Positions 9,160 through 17,675 of a stretch of 64,000 nucleotides of DNA are shown here, one piece after another; position 1 is the stretch's first letter, and each line of letters opens with the position of its first letter. The stretch comes from Sphingopyxis indica. Lineage in GTDB: Bacteria; Pseudomonadota; Alphaproteobacteria; Sphingomonadales; Sphingomonadaceae. Made by a program: the position numbers and the translations under genes. The stretch covers positions 151,980 through 215,979 of the forward strand of contig NZ_FZPA01000006.1 in NCBI RefSeq assembly GCF_900188185.1. Reading direction: 5' to 3'. The notes under the pieces are model-generated. The model saw only the letters and a program-made list of their open reading frames with translations, was not told the DNA's origin and made no database searches.

Positions 9160-10041
9160 ATGCGTGTCGTTTCCAAAAGTCCAAAGGCACTGTTGCTGCT
9201 GGCGCTGCTTGCCGTTCCGGCGACGGGCGGCTGGGCGCAGGAACAGCAGGACCAGTCCGAGGGCGACGTCATGGCGACCGTCTATGGCCAGGGAATGCCC
9301 GATCCGGCCACGATGGCCAAGGGGCCGCAGATCGACGGGATCATCTCCGCGCGCAGCGGCGACCAGATTCAGATCACGACCGCCGACGGCAACCGCACCG
9401 CGGTCGCGGTTGGCGACATGACGAAGATCAGGGCCAAGGGCGGCTTCCTCGGCCTCGACCGCGACAAGCTCGCCGCCGATTCGCTGATGAACGGCCTGCC
9501 GGTCAGCGTCGAGACGCTGCAGTGGGACGGCGGTCTGCTCGCGAGCCAGATCGACCTCAAGAACAAGGATCTGAAAACCGCGTCGATGATCCACACCGGC
9601 ACCAACCAGCGCTTCGAGGCCCAGGAAGCCGCGACCGAAGCACTGCGCGGGCGCATGGGCGACATCGACAAATATAATATCAAGGGCACGACGAATGTGA
9701 ACTTCGCCGTCGGCAAGGCAAACCTGTCAGAACAGGCCAAGGCCGATCTTTGCGCCGCGGCGTCGCAGGCCGAGGCGACCGACAATGCGCTGCTGCTCGT
9801 CGTCGGCTACACCGATTCGACCGGCAGTCAGGAGTTCAACCAGGAGCTCAGCGAAAAGCGCGCGAGCCGCGTCGTCAACTATCTGCAACAGGCGTGCGGG
9901 TGGAAGCCCTATCGCATGCTGACGCCGACGGGCATGGCCGAGGCCGACCCGCTCGCGGACAATGAGACTCCCGAAGGCAAGGCGCAGAACCGCCGCGTCG
10001 CGGTGAACATTCTCGTCAGCAAGAGCGTCGACGGGATGTGA
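9160..10041 (+). CDS. OmpA-family periplasmic/outer membrane protein
   Basis: A 293-residue protein with a signal peptide (MRVVSKSPKALLLLALLAVPATGGWAQ), a central region of about 120 residues with beta-rich character (IDGIISARSGDQIQITTADG), and a C-terminal OmpA-like peptidoglycan-binding domain from about residue 180. That domain has NVNFAVGKANLSEQ, VVGYTDSTGSQEFNQELSEKRA and QNRRVAVNILVS, including the conserved Asp and Arg that bind diaminopimelate. There is no N-terminal eight-stranded barrel, so it is not classic OmpA. Start choice is supported by AAAGGAG seven bases upstream. It is followed by a hairpin terminator. Confidence 0.85.
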   Translation: MRVVSKSPKALLLLALLAVPATGGWAQEQQDQSEGDVMATVYGQGMPDPATMAKGPQIDGIISARSGDQIQITTADGNRTAVAVGDMTKIRAKGGFLGLDRDKLAADSLMNGLPVSVETLQWDGGLLASQIDLKNKDLKTASMIHTGTNQRFEAQEAATEALRGRMGDIDKYNIKGTTNVNFAVGKANLSEQAKADLCAAASQAEATDNALLLVVGYTDSTGSQEFNQELSEKRASRVVNYLQQACGWKPYRMLTPTGMAEADPLADNETPEGKAQNRRVAVNILVSKSVDGM

Positions 10042-10050
10042 TCGGTCTTG

Positions 10051-10070
10051 GGGGTGGGGACGCCCACCCC
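10051..10070 (+). terminator. Hairpin terminator after the OmpA-family gene
   Basis: An 8-bp stem GGGGTGGG / CCCACCCC with loop GACG, followed by ATTTCTGT. The T-run is short, so termination may be partial. Confidence 0.5.
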
Positions 10071-10233
10071 ATTTCTGTATCCAGACCTTGTTCGGTTCAA
10101 GTCGAATCAGGCCCCTCCCCTTCAGGTGAGGGGCTTGAAGTGGTTCGGTCCCGACAGGAAAGACACTGGCGGGCTCGCCACTCCGGCAGCGATTGCCACT
10201 TGCCGACTGCGCGGGACGCGGCATAGTCGCGCC

Positions 10234-11610
10234 ATGCGCATATCCCACGCCCCGCTCGCTCTTGCCGCCGCCCTGTTTGCCGCGGCGCCCGCTCACGCCA
10301 GGCCCGCCGATCCGGTCGCGGCGAAACAGATATTGATGGACAGCATCGCGATCCCGACCGTCGCGGGGCGCGGCAAGGTGCCCGAGCTTGCGGCCTATTA
10401 TAAAAAGGTGCTGACCGCGGCGGGCTTCGCCGACGGCGATGTCGTGATCACGCCGATGGGCGAGACCGCGACCTTCGCCGCGACCCTGAAAGGAACGAGC
10501 GACGCGAAGCCGATCCTGCTGCTCGGCCATATGGACGTCGTCGAGGCCGACGCGAAGGACTGGACGCGCGATCCCTTCGTGCCCGTCGAAGAGGACGGCT
10601 ATATCTTCGGGCGCGGGTCGGAGGATAACAAGTTCGACGTCGCGATGATGGTCGCGACGATGGCCCAGCTCAAGAAAGACGGCTTCAGGCCGAAACGCAC
10701 GATCATCCTGCTGCTCTCGGGCGACGAGGAAACGTCGATGACGACGACGCGCGCGCTCGCCGCCAAATATAAGGGCGCCGAAATGGCATTGAACGGCGAT
10801 GGCGGCGGCGGGCTGATCGGCGAGGACGGCAAGGCGCAATATTACGGGCTGCAAGCGGGCGAAAAAACCTATGCCGACTTCACGCTCGAAGTGACCAACC
10901 CCGGCGGCCACAGTTCGCGCCCCGGCCCGATCAACGCGATCGTGCAATTGTCGAACGCGCTCGCCAGGGTCGGCGCCTATCATTTCAAGCCGCAGCAGAA
11001 TGAGCTGACCAGGGCGGGAATGCCGATCGTCGCCGACCAGGTCGGCGGCGAAATCGGCGCCGCGCTCAAGGCCTTTGCCGCCGACCCGGCCGACGCCGCG
11101 GCGATCGCGACGATCACCGCCGATCCCGAATATGTCGGGCAGATCGGCACGACCTGCGTGCCGACGCTGGTGAACGGCGGTCACGCCGAAAATGCGCTGC
11201 CGCAGCGCGCCACAGCGAACATCAACTGCCGCATCTTCCCCGGCGTCGCGGTCGAGGCGGTGCGCGCCGAACTCGAAAAAGTCATCGCCGATCCCGCCGT
11301 GGCGGTGAAAACCGACCCCGACGCGACCGCGAGCGACGCCTCGCCGCTGCGAAAGGATGTGGTGACGGCGGTGACGAAAGCGGTCCATGCGCGCTTCCCC
11401 GGCATCCCGATCATTCCCTCGATGAGCGCGGGCGCGACCGACAGCCTCCATTTCCGCGCCGTCGGCGTGCCGAGCTACGGCGTCGCGGGCCTGTTCTCCA
11501 AGGCAAGCGACAGCTTCGCCCACGGGCTCAACGAGCGCGTGCCGGTCGCCGCGATTCCCGGCGCGCTCGCGCATTGGGACAGCCTGCTCAGGGATTTGTC
11601 GAAGCAATAA
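10234..11610 (+). CDS. M20 family metallopeptidase, secreted
   Basis: A 458-residue zinc peptidase/carboxypeptidase-type hydrolase with a signal peptide (MRISHAPLALAAALFAAAPAHA), so probably periplasmic. Metal-site motifs are LLLGHMDVVEA (His-X-Asp), GRGSEDNK (bridging Asp), SGDEETSM (Glu-Glu) and the C-terminal FAHGLNERV with the last His. The dimerisation domain starts near EVTNPGGHSSRP. The family cleaves dipeptides or N-acyl amino acids; the exact substrate cannot be read. The start was chosen for the signal peptide. A palindromic element of family A begins at its stop codon. Confidence 0.88.
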   Translation: MRISHAPLALAAALFAAAPAHARPADPVAAKQILMDSIAIPTVAGRGKVPELAAYYKKVLTAAGFADGDVVITPMGETATFAATLKGTSDAKPILLLGHMDVVEADAKDWTRDPFVPVEEDGYIFGRGSEDNKFDVAMMVATMAQLKKDGFRPKRTIILLLSGDEETSMTTTRALAAKYKGAEMALNGDGGGGLIGEDGKAQYYGLQAGEKTYADFTLEVTNPGGHSSRPGPINAIVQLSNALARVGAYHFKPQQNELTRAGMPIVADQVGGEIGAALKAFAADPADAAAIATITADPEYVGQIGTTCVPTLVNGGHAENALPQRATANINCRIFPGVAVEAVRAELEKVIADPAVAVKTDPDATASDASPLRKDVVTAVTKAVHARFPGIPIIPSMSAGATDSLHFRAVGVPSYGVAGLFSKASDSFAHGLNERVPVAAIPGALAHWDSLLRDLSKQ

Positions 11611-11687
11611 CGTCGTCCCAGCGAAAGCCGGGACCGCTGGCGTTTCAGCAGGCCGATGGCGGTTCCAGCTTTCGCTGGGACGACGTT
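11609..11687. repeat. Palindromic element, family A (copy 2)
   Basis: A 79-bp element with perfect 20-bp outer arms, AACGTCGTCCCAGCGAAAGC and its reverse complement at 11668-11687. It overlaps the last bases of the TAA of the M20 gene and of the TAA of the convergent TetR gene, filling the whole gap between them. It could act as a bidirectional terminator. Confidence 0.85.
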
Positions 11688-12276
11688 ATAGCAGCGCCGC
11701 CACAGCCCTCTCGATCATCTCCGCTGCCGCCTCGGCGCCGAAACTCGTCGGATCGAGCGACAGTTCGAGCCACAGCCCGTCGACCATCGCGGTCAGCAGG
11801 ATCGCCAGCCGCGCCGCGTCGGGCGCGCCGCACGCGGTCAGCAGCTCGCCGAGCCGCGCGCGATATCCGGCATAGCTTGTCGCATGGATCGCCGCCATCC
11901 GCGCATCGCTGCGCGCGAGCGCCCAAAAGGCGGTCCATGCGCCGAGCAGTTCGGGATCGGTCACCGGCGGGCGGAAACTGGCGGTCAGATAGGCGGTCAG
12001 CCGCGCGCTGGGGTCCGGTCCGGCGGCGGCGACCGCGGCGGCGAAAACCGCGTCCATCCGGTCGCTCGTCGCCTGATAGGTTGCCGCGACCAGATCGTCG
12101 ATACCATCGAAATAATGCCGCAGCAGCCCCGGCGACACCCCCGCCCGGGCGCAGATTGCACGCACATTGGTCCCGGCCAGCCCGCGCTCGGCCAGCACCG
12201 CTGCCGCCGCCTCGATCAGGGCGGCGCGGCGGGCATCGGCGCTCTCGCGCGTAAAGGCTTGGCGAAGGGAAGTCAT
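11686..12276 (-). CDS. TetR family transcriptional regulator (BetI-like)
   Basis: A 196-residue repressor-type protein. The N-terminal helix-turn-helix spans residues about 18-62 (RRAALIEAAAAVLAE, GLAGTNVRAICARAGVSPG, LLRHYFDGIDDLV). The C-terminal ligand domain resembles BetI: RPPVTDPELLGAWTAFWALAR and ILLTAMVDGLWLELSLDP. BetI proteins sense choline or related ligands, but the ligand here is unknown. It is divergent from the Rieske oxygenase gene with 33 bp between the start codons, and the gap carries a 22-bp perfect palindrome, so it very likely controls both itself and the oxygenase operon. Confidence 0.88.
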   Translation of the reverse strand: MTSLRQAFTRESADARRAALIEAAAAVLAERGLAGTNVRAICARAGVSPGLLRHYFDGIDDLVAATYQATSDRMDAVFAAAVAAAGPDPSARLTAYLTASFRPPVTDPELLGAWTAFWALARSDARMAAIHATSYAGYRARLGELLTACGAPDAARLAILLTAMVDGLWLELSLDPTSFGAEAAAEMIERAVAALL

Positions 12277-12277
12277 A

Positions 12278-12299
12278 TTGTTATACGGACGTATAACAA
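12278..12299. promoter_or_regulatory. TetR operator between regulator and Rieske oxygenase genes
   Basis: Perfect inverted repeat with 10-bp arms TTGTTATACG and CGTATAACAA separated by GA. It is 1 bp from the TetR start and 10 bp from the oxygenase start, the position expected for a shared autoregulatory operator. The run AAGGA at its right edge is probably the Shine-Dalgarno of the oxygenase. Confidence 0.8.
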
Positions 12300-12309
12300 G
12301 GAACGAGCA

Positions 12310-13473
12310 ATGGCAACAGCACCCCTGCACAGCGCAAACGCCGACCCCCTCGACGGCTGGTCGCTCCCGGCATGGACCTATAGCGACCCCGACTTCTACG
12401 CCGCCGAAGTCGAGCGCATCTTCCGCCCGAGCTGGCAGGTCGTGTGCCACGACAGCGACATTGCGAATCCAGGCGACTGGCACAGCATCGACTATGTCGG
12501 CGAAAGCGTGATCCTCGTCCGCGGCACCGACGCGATCGTGCGCGCCTTCACCAACGTCTGCCGCCACCGCGGCTCGCGGCTCGTCGACGGCGCGGCGGGC
12601 TGCGCGAAGAAGCTCGTCTGCCCCTACCATGCCTGGACCTACGAACTCGACGGCCGCCTGACCGGCGTCCCCGATTCGGCGAGCTATCCGACGCTCGACA
12701 AGGGCAGGGCGGGACTCGCCCCGGTCGAGGCCGAAAACTGGCGCGGTTTCTGGTTCGTCCGGCTGGAAGACGACGGCGGCCCGTCGGTCGCGGAGATGAT
12801 GGCGCCCTATGAGGCGATGATCGAACCCTATCGCTTTGAGGAGCTTGGCGCCCTCGGCCGCGTCACGCTGCGCCCGCGCGATGTGAACTGGAAGAATGTC
12901 GGCGACAATTATTCGGACGGCCTCCACATCCCCGTCGCGCACCCCGGCCTGACGCGGCTGTTCGGCAAGAGCTATGGCGTCGAGGCCGAGTCCCAGGTCG
13001 ATCGCATGTGGGGCGATCTGATCGACCGGCCGTCGGCGAACTGGTCCGAACGCCTTTACCAGCGCCTGTTGCCGCCGGTGCCGCACCTGCCCGCGAACCG
13101 TCAGCGCCACTGGCTCTATTTCAAGCTGTGGCCCAATGTCGCCTTCGACATCTACCCCGATCAGGTCGATTTCATGCAATGGCTGCCGACCGGACCGACG
13201 AGCTGCCTGATCCGCGAAATTTCCTATGTCCTCCCCGACGACCGGCGCGAGATGCGCGCGGCGCGCTATCTCAACTGGCGCATCAACCGGCAGGTCAATG
13301 CCGAGGACACCGCACTCATAACGCGCGTCCAGCAAGGGATGGCGTCGCGAAGCTTCTCGATGGGACCCTTGAGCGACAAGGAGGTATGCCTCAGGCATTT
13401 CTGCGCGAGGATGCGCGAGATCATTCCGGAGGCCCGGCTCGAACAGGCGCCGGTCGCGGGGTGGAGTCGATAG
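12310..13473 (+). CDS. Rieske [2Fe-2S] aromatic-ring-hydroxylating-type oxygenase, alpha subunit
   Basis: A 387-residue terminal oxygenase. The Rieske cluster ligands are C84/H86 (CRHRGS) and C104/H107 (CPYHAW). The mononuclear iron site is in NVGDNYSDGLHIPVAHPG, with H206 and H211. Family members use a separate reductase to insert oxygen into aromatic rings or to demethylate quaternary amines such as glycine betaine or stachydrine; the BetI-like regulator next door hints at the amine group but does not prove it. No reductase or ferredoxin gene is in the cluster, so electrons must come from elsewhere. The gene heads an operon with two FAD enzymes, with a palindromic element between it and the next gene. 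Confidence 0.88.
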   Translation: MATAPLHSANADPLDGWSLPAWTYSDPDFYAAEVERIFRPSWQVVCHDSDIANPGDWHSIDYVGESVILVRGTDAIVRAFTNVCRHRGSRLVDGAAGCAKKLVCPYHAWTYELDGRLTGVPDSASYPTLDKGRAGLAPVEAENWRGFWFVRLEDDGGPSVAEMMAPYEAMIEPYRFEELGALGRVTLRPRDVNWKNVGDNYSDGLHIPVAHPGLTRLFGKSYGVEAESQVDRMWGDLIDRPSANWSERLYQRLLPPVPHLPANRQRHWLYFKLWPNVAFDIYPDQVDFMQWLPTGPTSCLIREISYVLPDDRREMRAARYLNWRINRQVNAEDTALITRVQQGMASRSFSMGPLSDKEVCLRHFCARMREIIPEARLEQAPVAGWSR

Positions 13474-13477
13474 GTCC

Positions 13478-13575
13478 CCCTCCCGCTTGCCGGAGGGGTT
13501 AGGGGAGGGCCTGTGGCTCTCTCATGGTTTGAAGACGGGACAGGCCCTCCCCCGGCCCCTCCCGCAAGCGGGAGG
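13478..13575. repeat. Palindromic element, family D (copy 1)
   Basis: About 97 bp with long imperfect arms: CCTCCCGCTTGC at one end, GCAAGCGGGAGG at the other, with inner GGGGAGGGCCTGT / ACAGGCCCTCCCC. The right end contains GGAGG, which is the Shine-Dalgarno of the following FAD monooxygenase gene. Copy 2, of nearly the same length and sequence, lies inside coaBC at 39920-40016. Confidence 0.88.
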
Positions 13576-13580
13576 TGAGA

Positions 13581-14795
13581 ATGGACGATCTTCCGGTCAT
13601 CATCGTCGGCGGCGGTCCCGCCGGCATGGTCGCGGGGCTGCTCCTCGCGCGCGCCGGGGTGCGCGTCACGGTGCTCGAAAAGCACAAGGATTTCCTGCGC
13701 GATTTCCGCGGCGACACGGTGCATCCCTCGACGCTCGAACTCTTCCACGAGATCGGGCTGCTGGGCGAGCTGCTGAAGCTGCCGCACGCACGCTTCGACA
13801 CCGCGACGCTCGACCTGCTCGGTGGGCGCTACACGATCGCGACGCTCAAGCATCTGCCCGTCGCCGCGCCCTATATCGCGATGATGCCGCAATGGGACCT
13901 GCTCGACTTCATCGCGCGCGAGGGCCGCAAATATCCGACCTTCGACCTGCGCATGTCGACCGAAGCGAGGGCGCCGACCTTCGACAGCGCGGGGCGCGTC
14001 GACGGCGTGACGTTGGCCAGCGGCGAGGTGCTGCCCGCGCGGCTCGTCATCGCCGCCGACGGGCGCCGTTCGGTGCTGCGCGAGGCGGCCGAGCTGCCGC
14101 TCGACGATCTCGGCGCGCCGATGGACGTGCTGTGGTTCCGCATTCCGATGCCCGAAGATGCGCCGAGCGACGTCCCGCTCGGGACGATCGAGGCGCGCGG
14201 CATGGTCGTCGCCATCCCGCGCTCGGGCTATTGGCAATGCGCGCGGATCATCGAGAAGGGCGGCTTCCCCGCGATCGAAGCGAAAGGTATCGAGGCGTTC
14301 CGCGCCGATGTCGTCGCGCTTGTCCCCGGTCTGGCAGCGGGCATCGACGCGATCGCGAGCTTCGACGACGTCAAGCTGCTCTCGGTCTCGCTCGACCGGC
14401 TCACCCGCTGGTCGCGTCCCGGCCTGCTCGCGATCGGCGACGCCGCGCACGCGATGTCGCCCGTCGGCGGCGTCGGGATCAACCTCGCGGTGCAGGATGC
14501 GGTCGCCGCGGCGAATATCCTCGCCGCGCCGCTCGCGCGCGGCGAGGATCCCGATCCGCTGCTCCAGCGCGTGCAGGATCGCCGCTGGACCCCGACGGTG
14601 CGGATGCAGGCGTTCCAGCGCTTCGCGCATCTGCGCGTCGTCGAACCCGTGCTGCGCGGCGAGGTGAACCGCGTGCCGCTCGCGGTCAAGCTGCTCGACC
14701 GCTTGCCCCTGCTTCGTCGCATCCCGGGCCGCGTGATCGGCCTCGGCTTCGGCCGCCAGCATGTCGAATCCCCGCTCGCCAAGGAGTTTCAATGA
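13581..14795 (+). CDS. FAD-dependent monooxygenase (PF01494 type)
   Basis: A 404-residue class A flavoprotein hydroxylase. It has the dinucleotide fold VIIVGGGPAGMVAGLLLARAG, the FAD/NAD(P)H motif around LVIAADGRRSVLR (DG motif), and GDAAHAMSPVGGVGIN (GD motif). Members hydroxylate phenolic or similar ring compounds with NAD(P)H. The start at 13581 is supported by GGAGG five bases upstream; the GTG two codons earlier lies within the palindrome. The stop overlaps the next ATG (ATGA). The substrate is not predictable; co-expression with a Rieske enzyme suggests consecutive oxidation steps on one compound. Confidence 0.85.
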   Translation: MDDLPVIIVGGGPAGMVAGLLLARAGVRVTVLEKHKDFLRDFRGDTVHPSTLELFHEIGLLGELLKLPHARFDTATLDLLGGRYTIATLKHLPVAAPYIAMMPQWDLLDFIAREGRKYPTFDLRMSTEARAPTFDSAGRVDGVTLASGEVLPARLVIAADGRRSVLREAAELPLDDLGAPMDVLWFRIPMPEDAPSDVPLGTIEARGMVVAIPRSGYWQCARIIEKGGFPAIEAKGIEAFRADVVALVPGLAAGIDAIASFDDVKLLSVSLDRLTRWSRPGLLAIGDAAHAMSPVGGVGINLAVQDAVAAANILAAPLARGEDPDPLLQRVQDRRWTPTVRMQAFQRFAHLRVVEPVLRGEVNRVPLAVKLLDRLPLLRRIPGRVIGLGFGRQHVESPLAKEFQ

Positions 14796-16396
14796 CCAAG
14801 CCCTATGACGCCGTGATCATCGGCGCCGGCCACAATGGCCTCGTCTGTGCCTTCTATCTCGCGCGCGCCGGGCTGAAGGTGCGCATCGTCGAGGCGCGCG
14901 ATGTCGTCGGCGGCGCCGCGGTGACCGAGGAATTCGCGCCGGGCTTCAGGAATTCGGTCGCGAGCTACACGGTCAGCCTGCTCCAGCCCAAGGTGATCGC
15001 CGACATGAGGCTCGCCGATCACGGCTATCGCGTGATCGAGCGGCCGATCAGCAATTTCCTGCCGCAGGAGGATGGCGGCTATCTGAAGCTCGGCGGCGGC
15101 CTCGAACGCACGCAGGCCGAGTTTCGCAAGTTCAGCGCGCGCGATGCCGAGGTGCTGCCGCAATATTATGACGCGCTCGAAAATGTCGCCGGGCTGCTCC
15201 GCGATCTCGCGCTCAAGGTGCCGCCGAACGTCGGCGAAGGGCTGCGCACGCTGATCGACGGCTTGACGCAGGGGCGGCGTTTCGCGGGGCTCAGCCTCGA
15301 ACAGCAGCGCGACGTGCTCGACCTCTTCACCAAATCGGCGCGGACGATGCTCGACAGCTGGTTCGAGAGCGAGGCGGTCAAGGCCGCCTTCGGTTTCGAC
15401 GCGGTCGTCGGCAACTATGCCTCGCCCGACACGCCGGGCAGCGCCTATGTCCTCCTCCATCACGTCTTCGGCGAGGTGAATGGCAAGAAGGGCGCGTGGG
15501 GCCACAGCGTTGGCGGCATGGGCAATATCACGCGGATCATGGCGAAGGTCTGCGAAGCCGCGGGGGTCGAGATCAGCCTCGAAAGCCCGGTGGCAAAGGT
15601 GCTCGTCAACGGCGACAAGGCGGTCGGGGTCAAGCTGGTCAGCGGCGAGGAGATCGCTGCCGCGCGTGTCGTCGCCAATGTCGGGCCGAAACTGCTCTAT
15701 GAGCGGATGATCGACGCCGCCGACCTGCCGGCCGATTTCCGGCGCCGCATCAAGGGGTTCAAGGCGGGCAGCGGCACCTTCCGCATGAACGTCGCACTGT
15801 CGGAACTCCCCAAATTCACCTGCCTTCCCGAACCGGGCGAGCATCACCAGTCGGGGATCATCCTCGCGCCGACGCTCGACTATATGGACCGCGCCTTTCT
15901 CGACGCAAAGGCGCACGGCTGGTCGAAGGCGCCGATCGTCGAGATGCTGATCCCCTCGACCGTCGATGACAGCCTCGCCCCGCCGGGGCAGCATGTCGCC
16001 AGCCTCTTCTGCCAGCAGTTCGCGCCCGAGCTTCCCGACGGACGCGACTGGGACGATGAGGAAGAGGCGGCCGCCGACACGATCATCGACACGGTCGAAC
16101 GCCATGCGCCAGGCTTCCGCGCGAGCATCGTCGCCAGCACGCGCCTGTCACCCAAGGGGCTCGAGCGCAAGTTCGGCCTGATCGGCGGCGACATCATGCA
16201 TGGCAATATGACGCTCGACCAGCTCTGGGCGGCGCGCCCCGTGCTCGGCAACGGCGGCTATCGCGGACCGGTGAAGGGCCTCTATATGTGCGGCGCGGGC
16301 ACCCACCCCGGCGGCGGCGTCACCGGCGCGCCGGGGCATAATGCCGCAAGCGTGATCCTGCGCGACCGCGGCCTATTCGCGCCGCGCTGGCGCTGA
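14792..16396 (+). CDS. NAD(P)/FAD-dependent oxidoreductase, phytoene desaturase / PYROXD2-like
   Basis: A 534-residue flavoprotein with the N-terminal FAD motif DAVIIGAGHNGLVCAFYLARAG, a second signature VVGGAAVTEEFAPGFRNS, and the C-terminal FAD-contact LYMCGAGTHPGGGVTGAPGHNAA. Length and motifs match the PYROXD2 / carotenoid-desaturase-like superfamily rather than true CrtI; the reaction is unknown, probably a two-electron oxidation of a hydrophobic or amine substrate. It is translationally coupled to the preceding monooxygenase. Its last 24 bp overlap the end of the convergent permease gene. Confidence 0.8.
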   Translation: MTKPYDAVIIGAGHNGLVCAFYLARAGLKVRIVEARDVVGGAAVTEEFAPGFRNSVASYTVSLLQPKVIADMRLADHGYRVIERPISNFLPQEDGGYLKLGGGLERTQAEFRKFSARDAEVLPQYYDALENVAGLLRDLALKVPPNVGEGLRTLIDGLTQGRRFAGLSLEQQRDVLDLFTKSARTMLDSWFESEAVKAAFGFDAVVGNYASPDTPGSAYVLLHHVFGEVNGKKGAWGHSVGGMGNITRIMAKVCEAAGVEISLESPVAKVLVNGDKAVGVKLVSGEEIAAARVVANVGPKLLYERMIDAADLPADFRRRIKGFKAGSGTFRMNVALSELPKFTCLPEPGEHHQSGIILAPTLDYMDRAFLDAKAHGWSKAPIVEMLIPSTVDDSLAPPGQHVASLFCQQFAPELPDGRDWDDEEEAAADTIIDTVERHAPGFRASIVASTRLSPKGLERKFGLIGGDIMHGNMTLDQLWAARPVLGNGGYRGPVKGLYMCGAGTHPGGGVTGAPGHNAASVILRDRGLFAPRWR

Positions 16397-17659
16397 ACGC
16401 ATCCGCGTCCACCCATAAAGCGGCAGGCCGGCGGCCATCAGGATCAGGCTCATCGCGCTGACGACGAGCCCCGCGCCCCACAGCGTCCACACGGCATAGA
16501 TCAGCCCGAGCGCCGCGACCGGCGTCGCGACGCCGAGGCGCAGCGCCGCGCCGGCGCAGGCGAGGTAGAGCCACAAGGTGACCGAGGTCGAGAGGACGAG
16601 CATCGCGTTGAACATCTCGCTCGTCGATTGGCTGGCGTTGAGGAGCACGCAGACGGTCGCGATCGCGCTCGACAGAATCAGCGCGTTGGCGGGGGTGCCA
16701 TGGCGGTTCTCGCGCGCGAACCAGGCGGGGAGCAGACCCTGGCGTGCGAGCGCAGCGGGGAGCTCGGCCTGCACCAGCGTCCAGCCGTTCAGCGTTCCGA
16801 GCGCGCTCACCGCGGCGAAGGCGGCGACGAACAGCGCGGGCTCGTGCGACCAATAGCGCTCGACGAACAAGGAGAAGGGTGCGTTCGATTTCGCGACTGC
16901 GTCCGCGGGCAGCATCAGGATGATCGCCGAGCAGACGATCAGATAGAGGAGGCCGGTCGCGAGCGTCCCGATCATCGTCGCGCGCGGGATGGTGATCGCC
17001 GGCCGATCGACCTTGTCGGCGGCGACGCTCGCCGATTCGAAGCCGAGCAGCGCCCAGAGGGTGAAGATCGCCGAGGCGCTCACCGTCGTCCACGACAGGC
17101 CCTCGGCGGGAAAAGGGGTGAGCGCGACCGGGCGGCTGCTCGCGAAGGCGATCGGGATCAGCGCGATCACGACGGCGAGCGGCACCAGCTTCACCGCCAG
17201 GGTGACGATCTGGAAGCGTCCCGCCGCGCGCGCGCCGCGCCAGTTGATCGCGGTGACGATCCAGATCAGCGCGATCGTCGTGATCGCCATATGGTCTGCG
17301 AGTTCGGGCACGAAGACCGACAGGAAACTGACCGCGGCGACCGCGAGCGTGACATTGGCGGTCCACACCGAAATCCAATAGGCCCAGCCGATCATGAAGC
17401 TCGGCACGCGGCCGAAGGCGCGCTCGACGAAGCCCGTCGGGCCGCCGGCCTCGGGGAAAGCGACGGTCAGCCGCGCGAGCACCGCCGCGAGCGCGAGCGC
17501 GCCGGCGATCGTCAGCGCCCAGCCCGCGACCGCATTCCAGCCGAAGGGCGCAAGGCTCGCGGGGAGCAGGAACACCCCCGACCCGATCATATTGCCCATG
17601 ACCAGCGCGACGCACATCGCGAGGCCGAGTTTCCGGCCCGGCCCCCCGCTGTCCGTCAC
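16373..17659 (-). CDS. APC family amino acid/amine permease
   Basis: A 428-residue polytopic protein with about 12 hydrophobic helices. The first shows the APC signature LGLAMCVALVMGNMIGSGVF, and helix 6-region GFESASVAADKVDRP is the conserved loop after TM6. The family imports amino acids or amines, often by exchange or proton symport. It lies 16 bp after the TonB-dependent receptor on the same strand, so outer and inner membrane uptake may be co-expressed, and it converges on the oxidase operon, which suggests that it imports that pathway's substrate. This link is inference. Confidence 0.85.
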   Translation of the reverse strand: MTDSGGPGRKLGLAMCVALVMGNMIGSGVFLLPASLAPFGWNAVAGWALTIAGALALAAVLARLTVAFPEAGGPTGFVERAFGRVPSFMIGWAYWISVWTANVTLAVAAVSFLSVFVPELADHMAITTIALIWIVTAINWRGARAAGRFQIVTLAVKLVPLAVVIALIPIAFASSRPVALTPFPAEGLSWTTVSASAIFTLWALLGFESASVAADKVDRPAITIPRATMIGTLATGLLYLIVCSAIILMLPADAVAKSNAPFSLFVERYWSHEPALFVAAFAAVSALGTLNGWTLVQAELPAALARQGLLPAWFARENRHGTPANALILSSAIATVCVLLNASQSTSEMFNAMLVLSTSVTLWLYLACAGAALRLGVATPVAALGLIYAVWTLWGAGLVVSAMSLILMAAGLPLYGWTRMRSAPARRE

Positions 17660-17675
17660 GGCATCATGTCTATCC

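Noticed and set aside
10042..10233. N-terminal extension of the M20 peptidase over the upstream gap
   Set aside because: It reads through a terminator hairpin and would put 62 residues before a clear signal peptide.
13487..16396. 969-codon open frame over two flavoprotein genes
   Set aside because: The first part is an out-of-frame shadow of the FAD monooxygenase; only the part from 14792 has real motifs, and it is annotated as its own gene.
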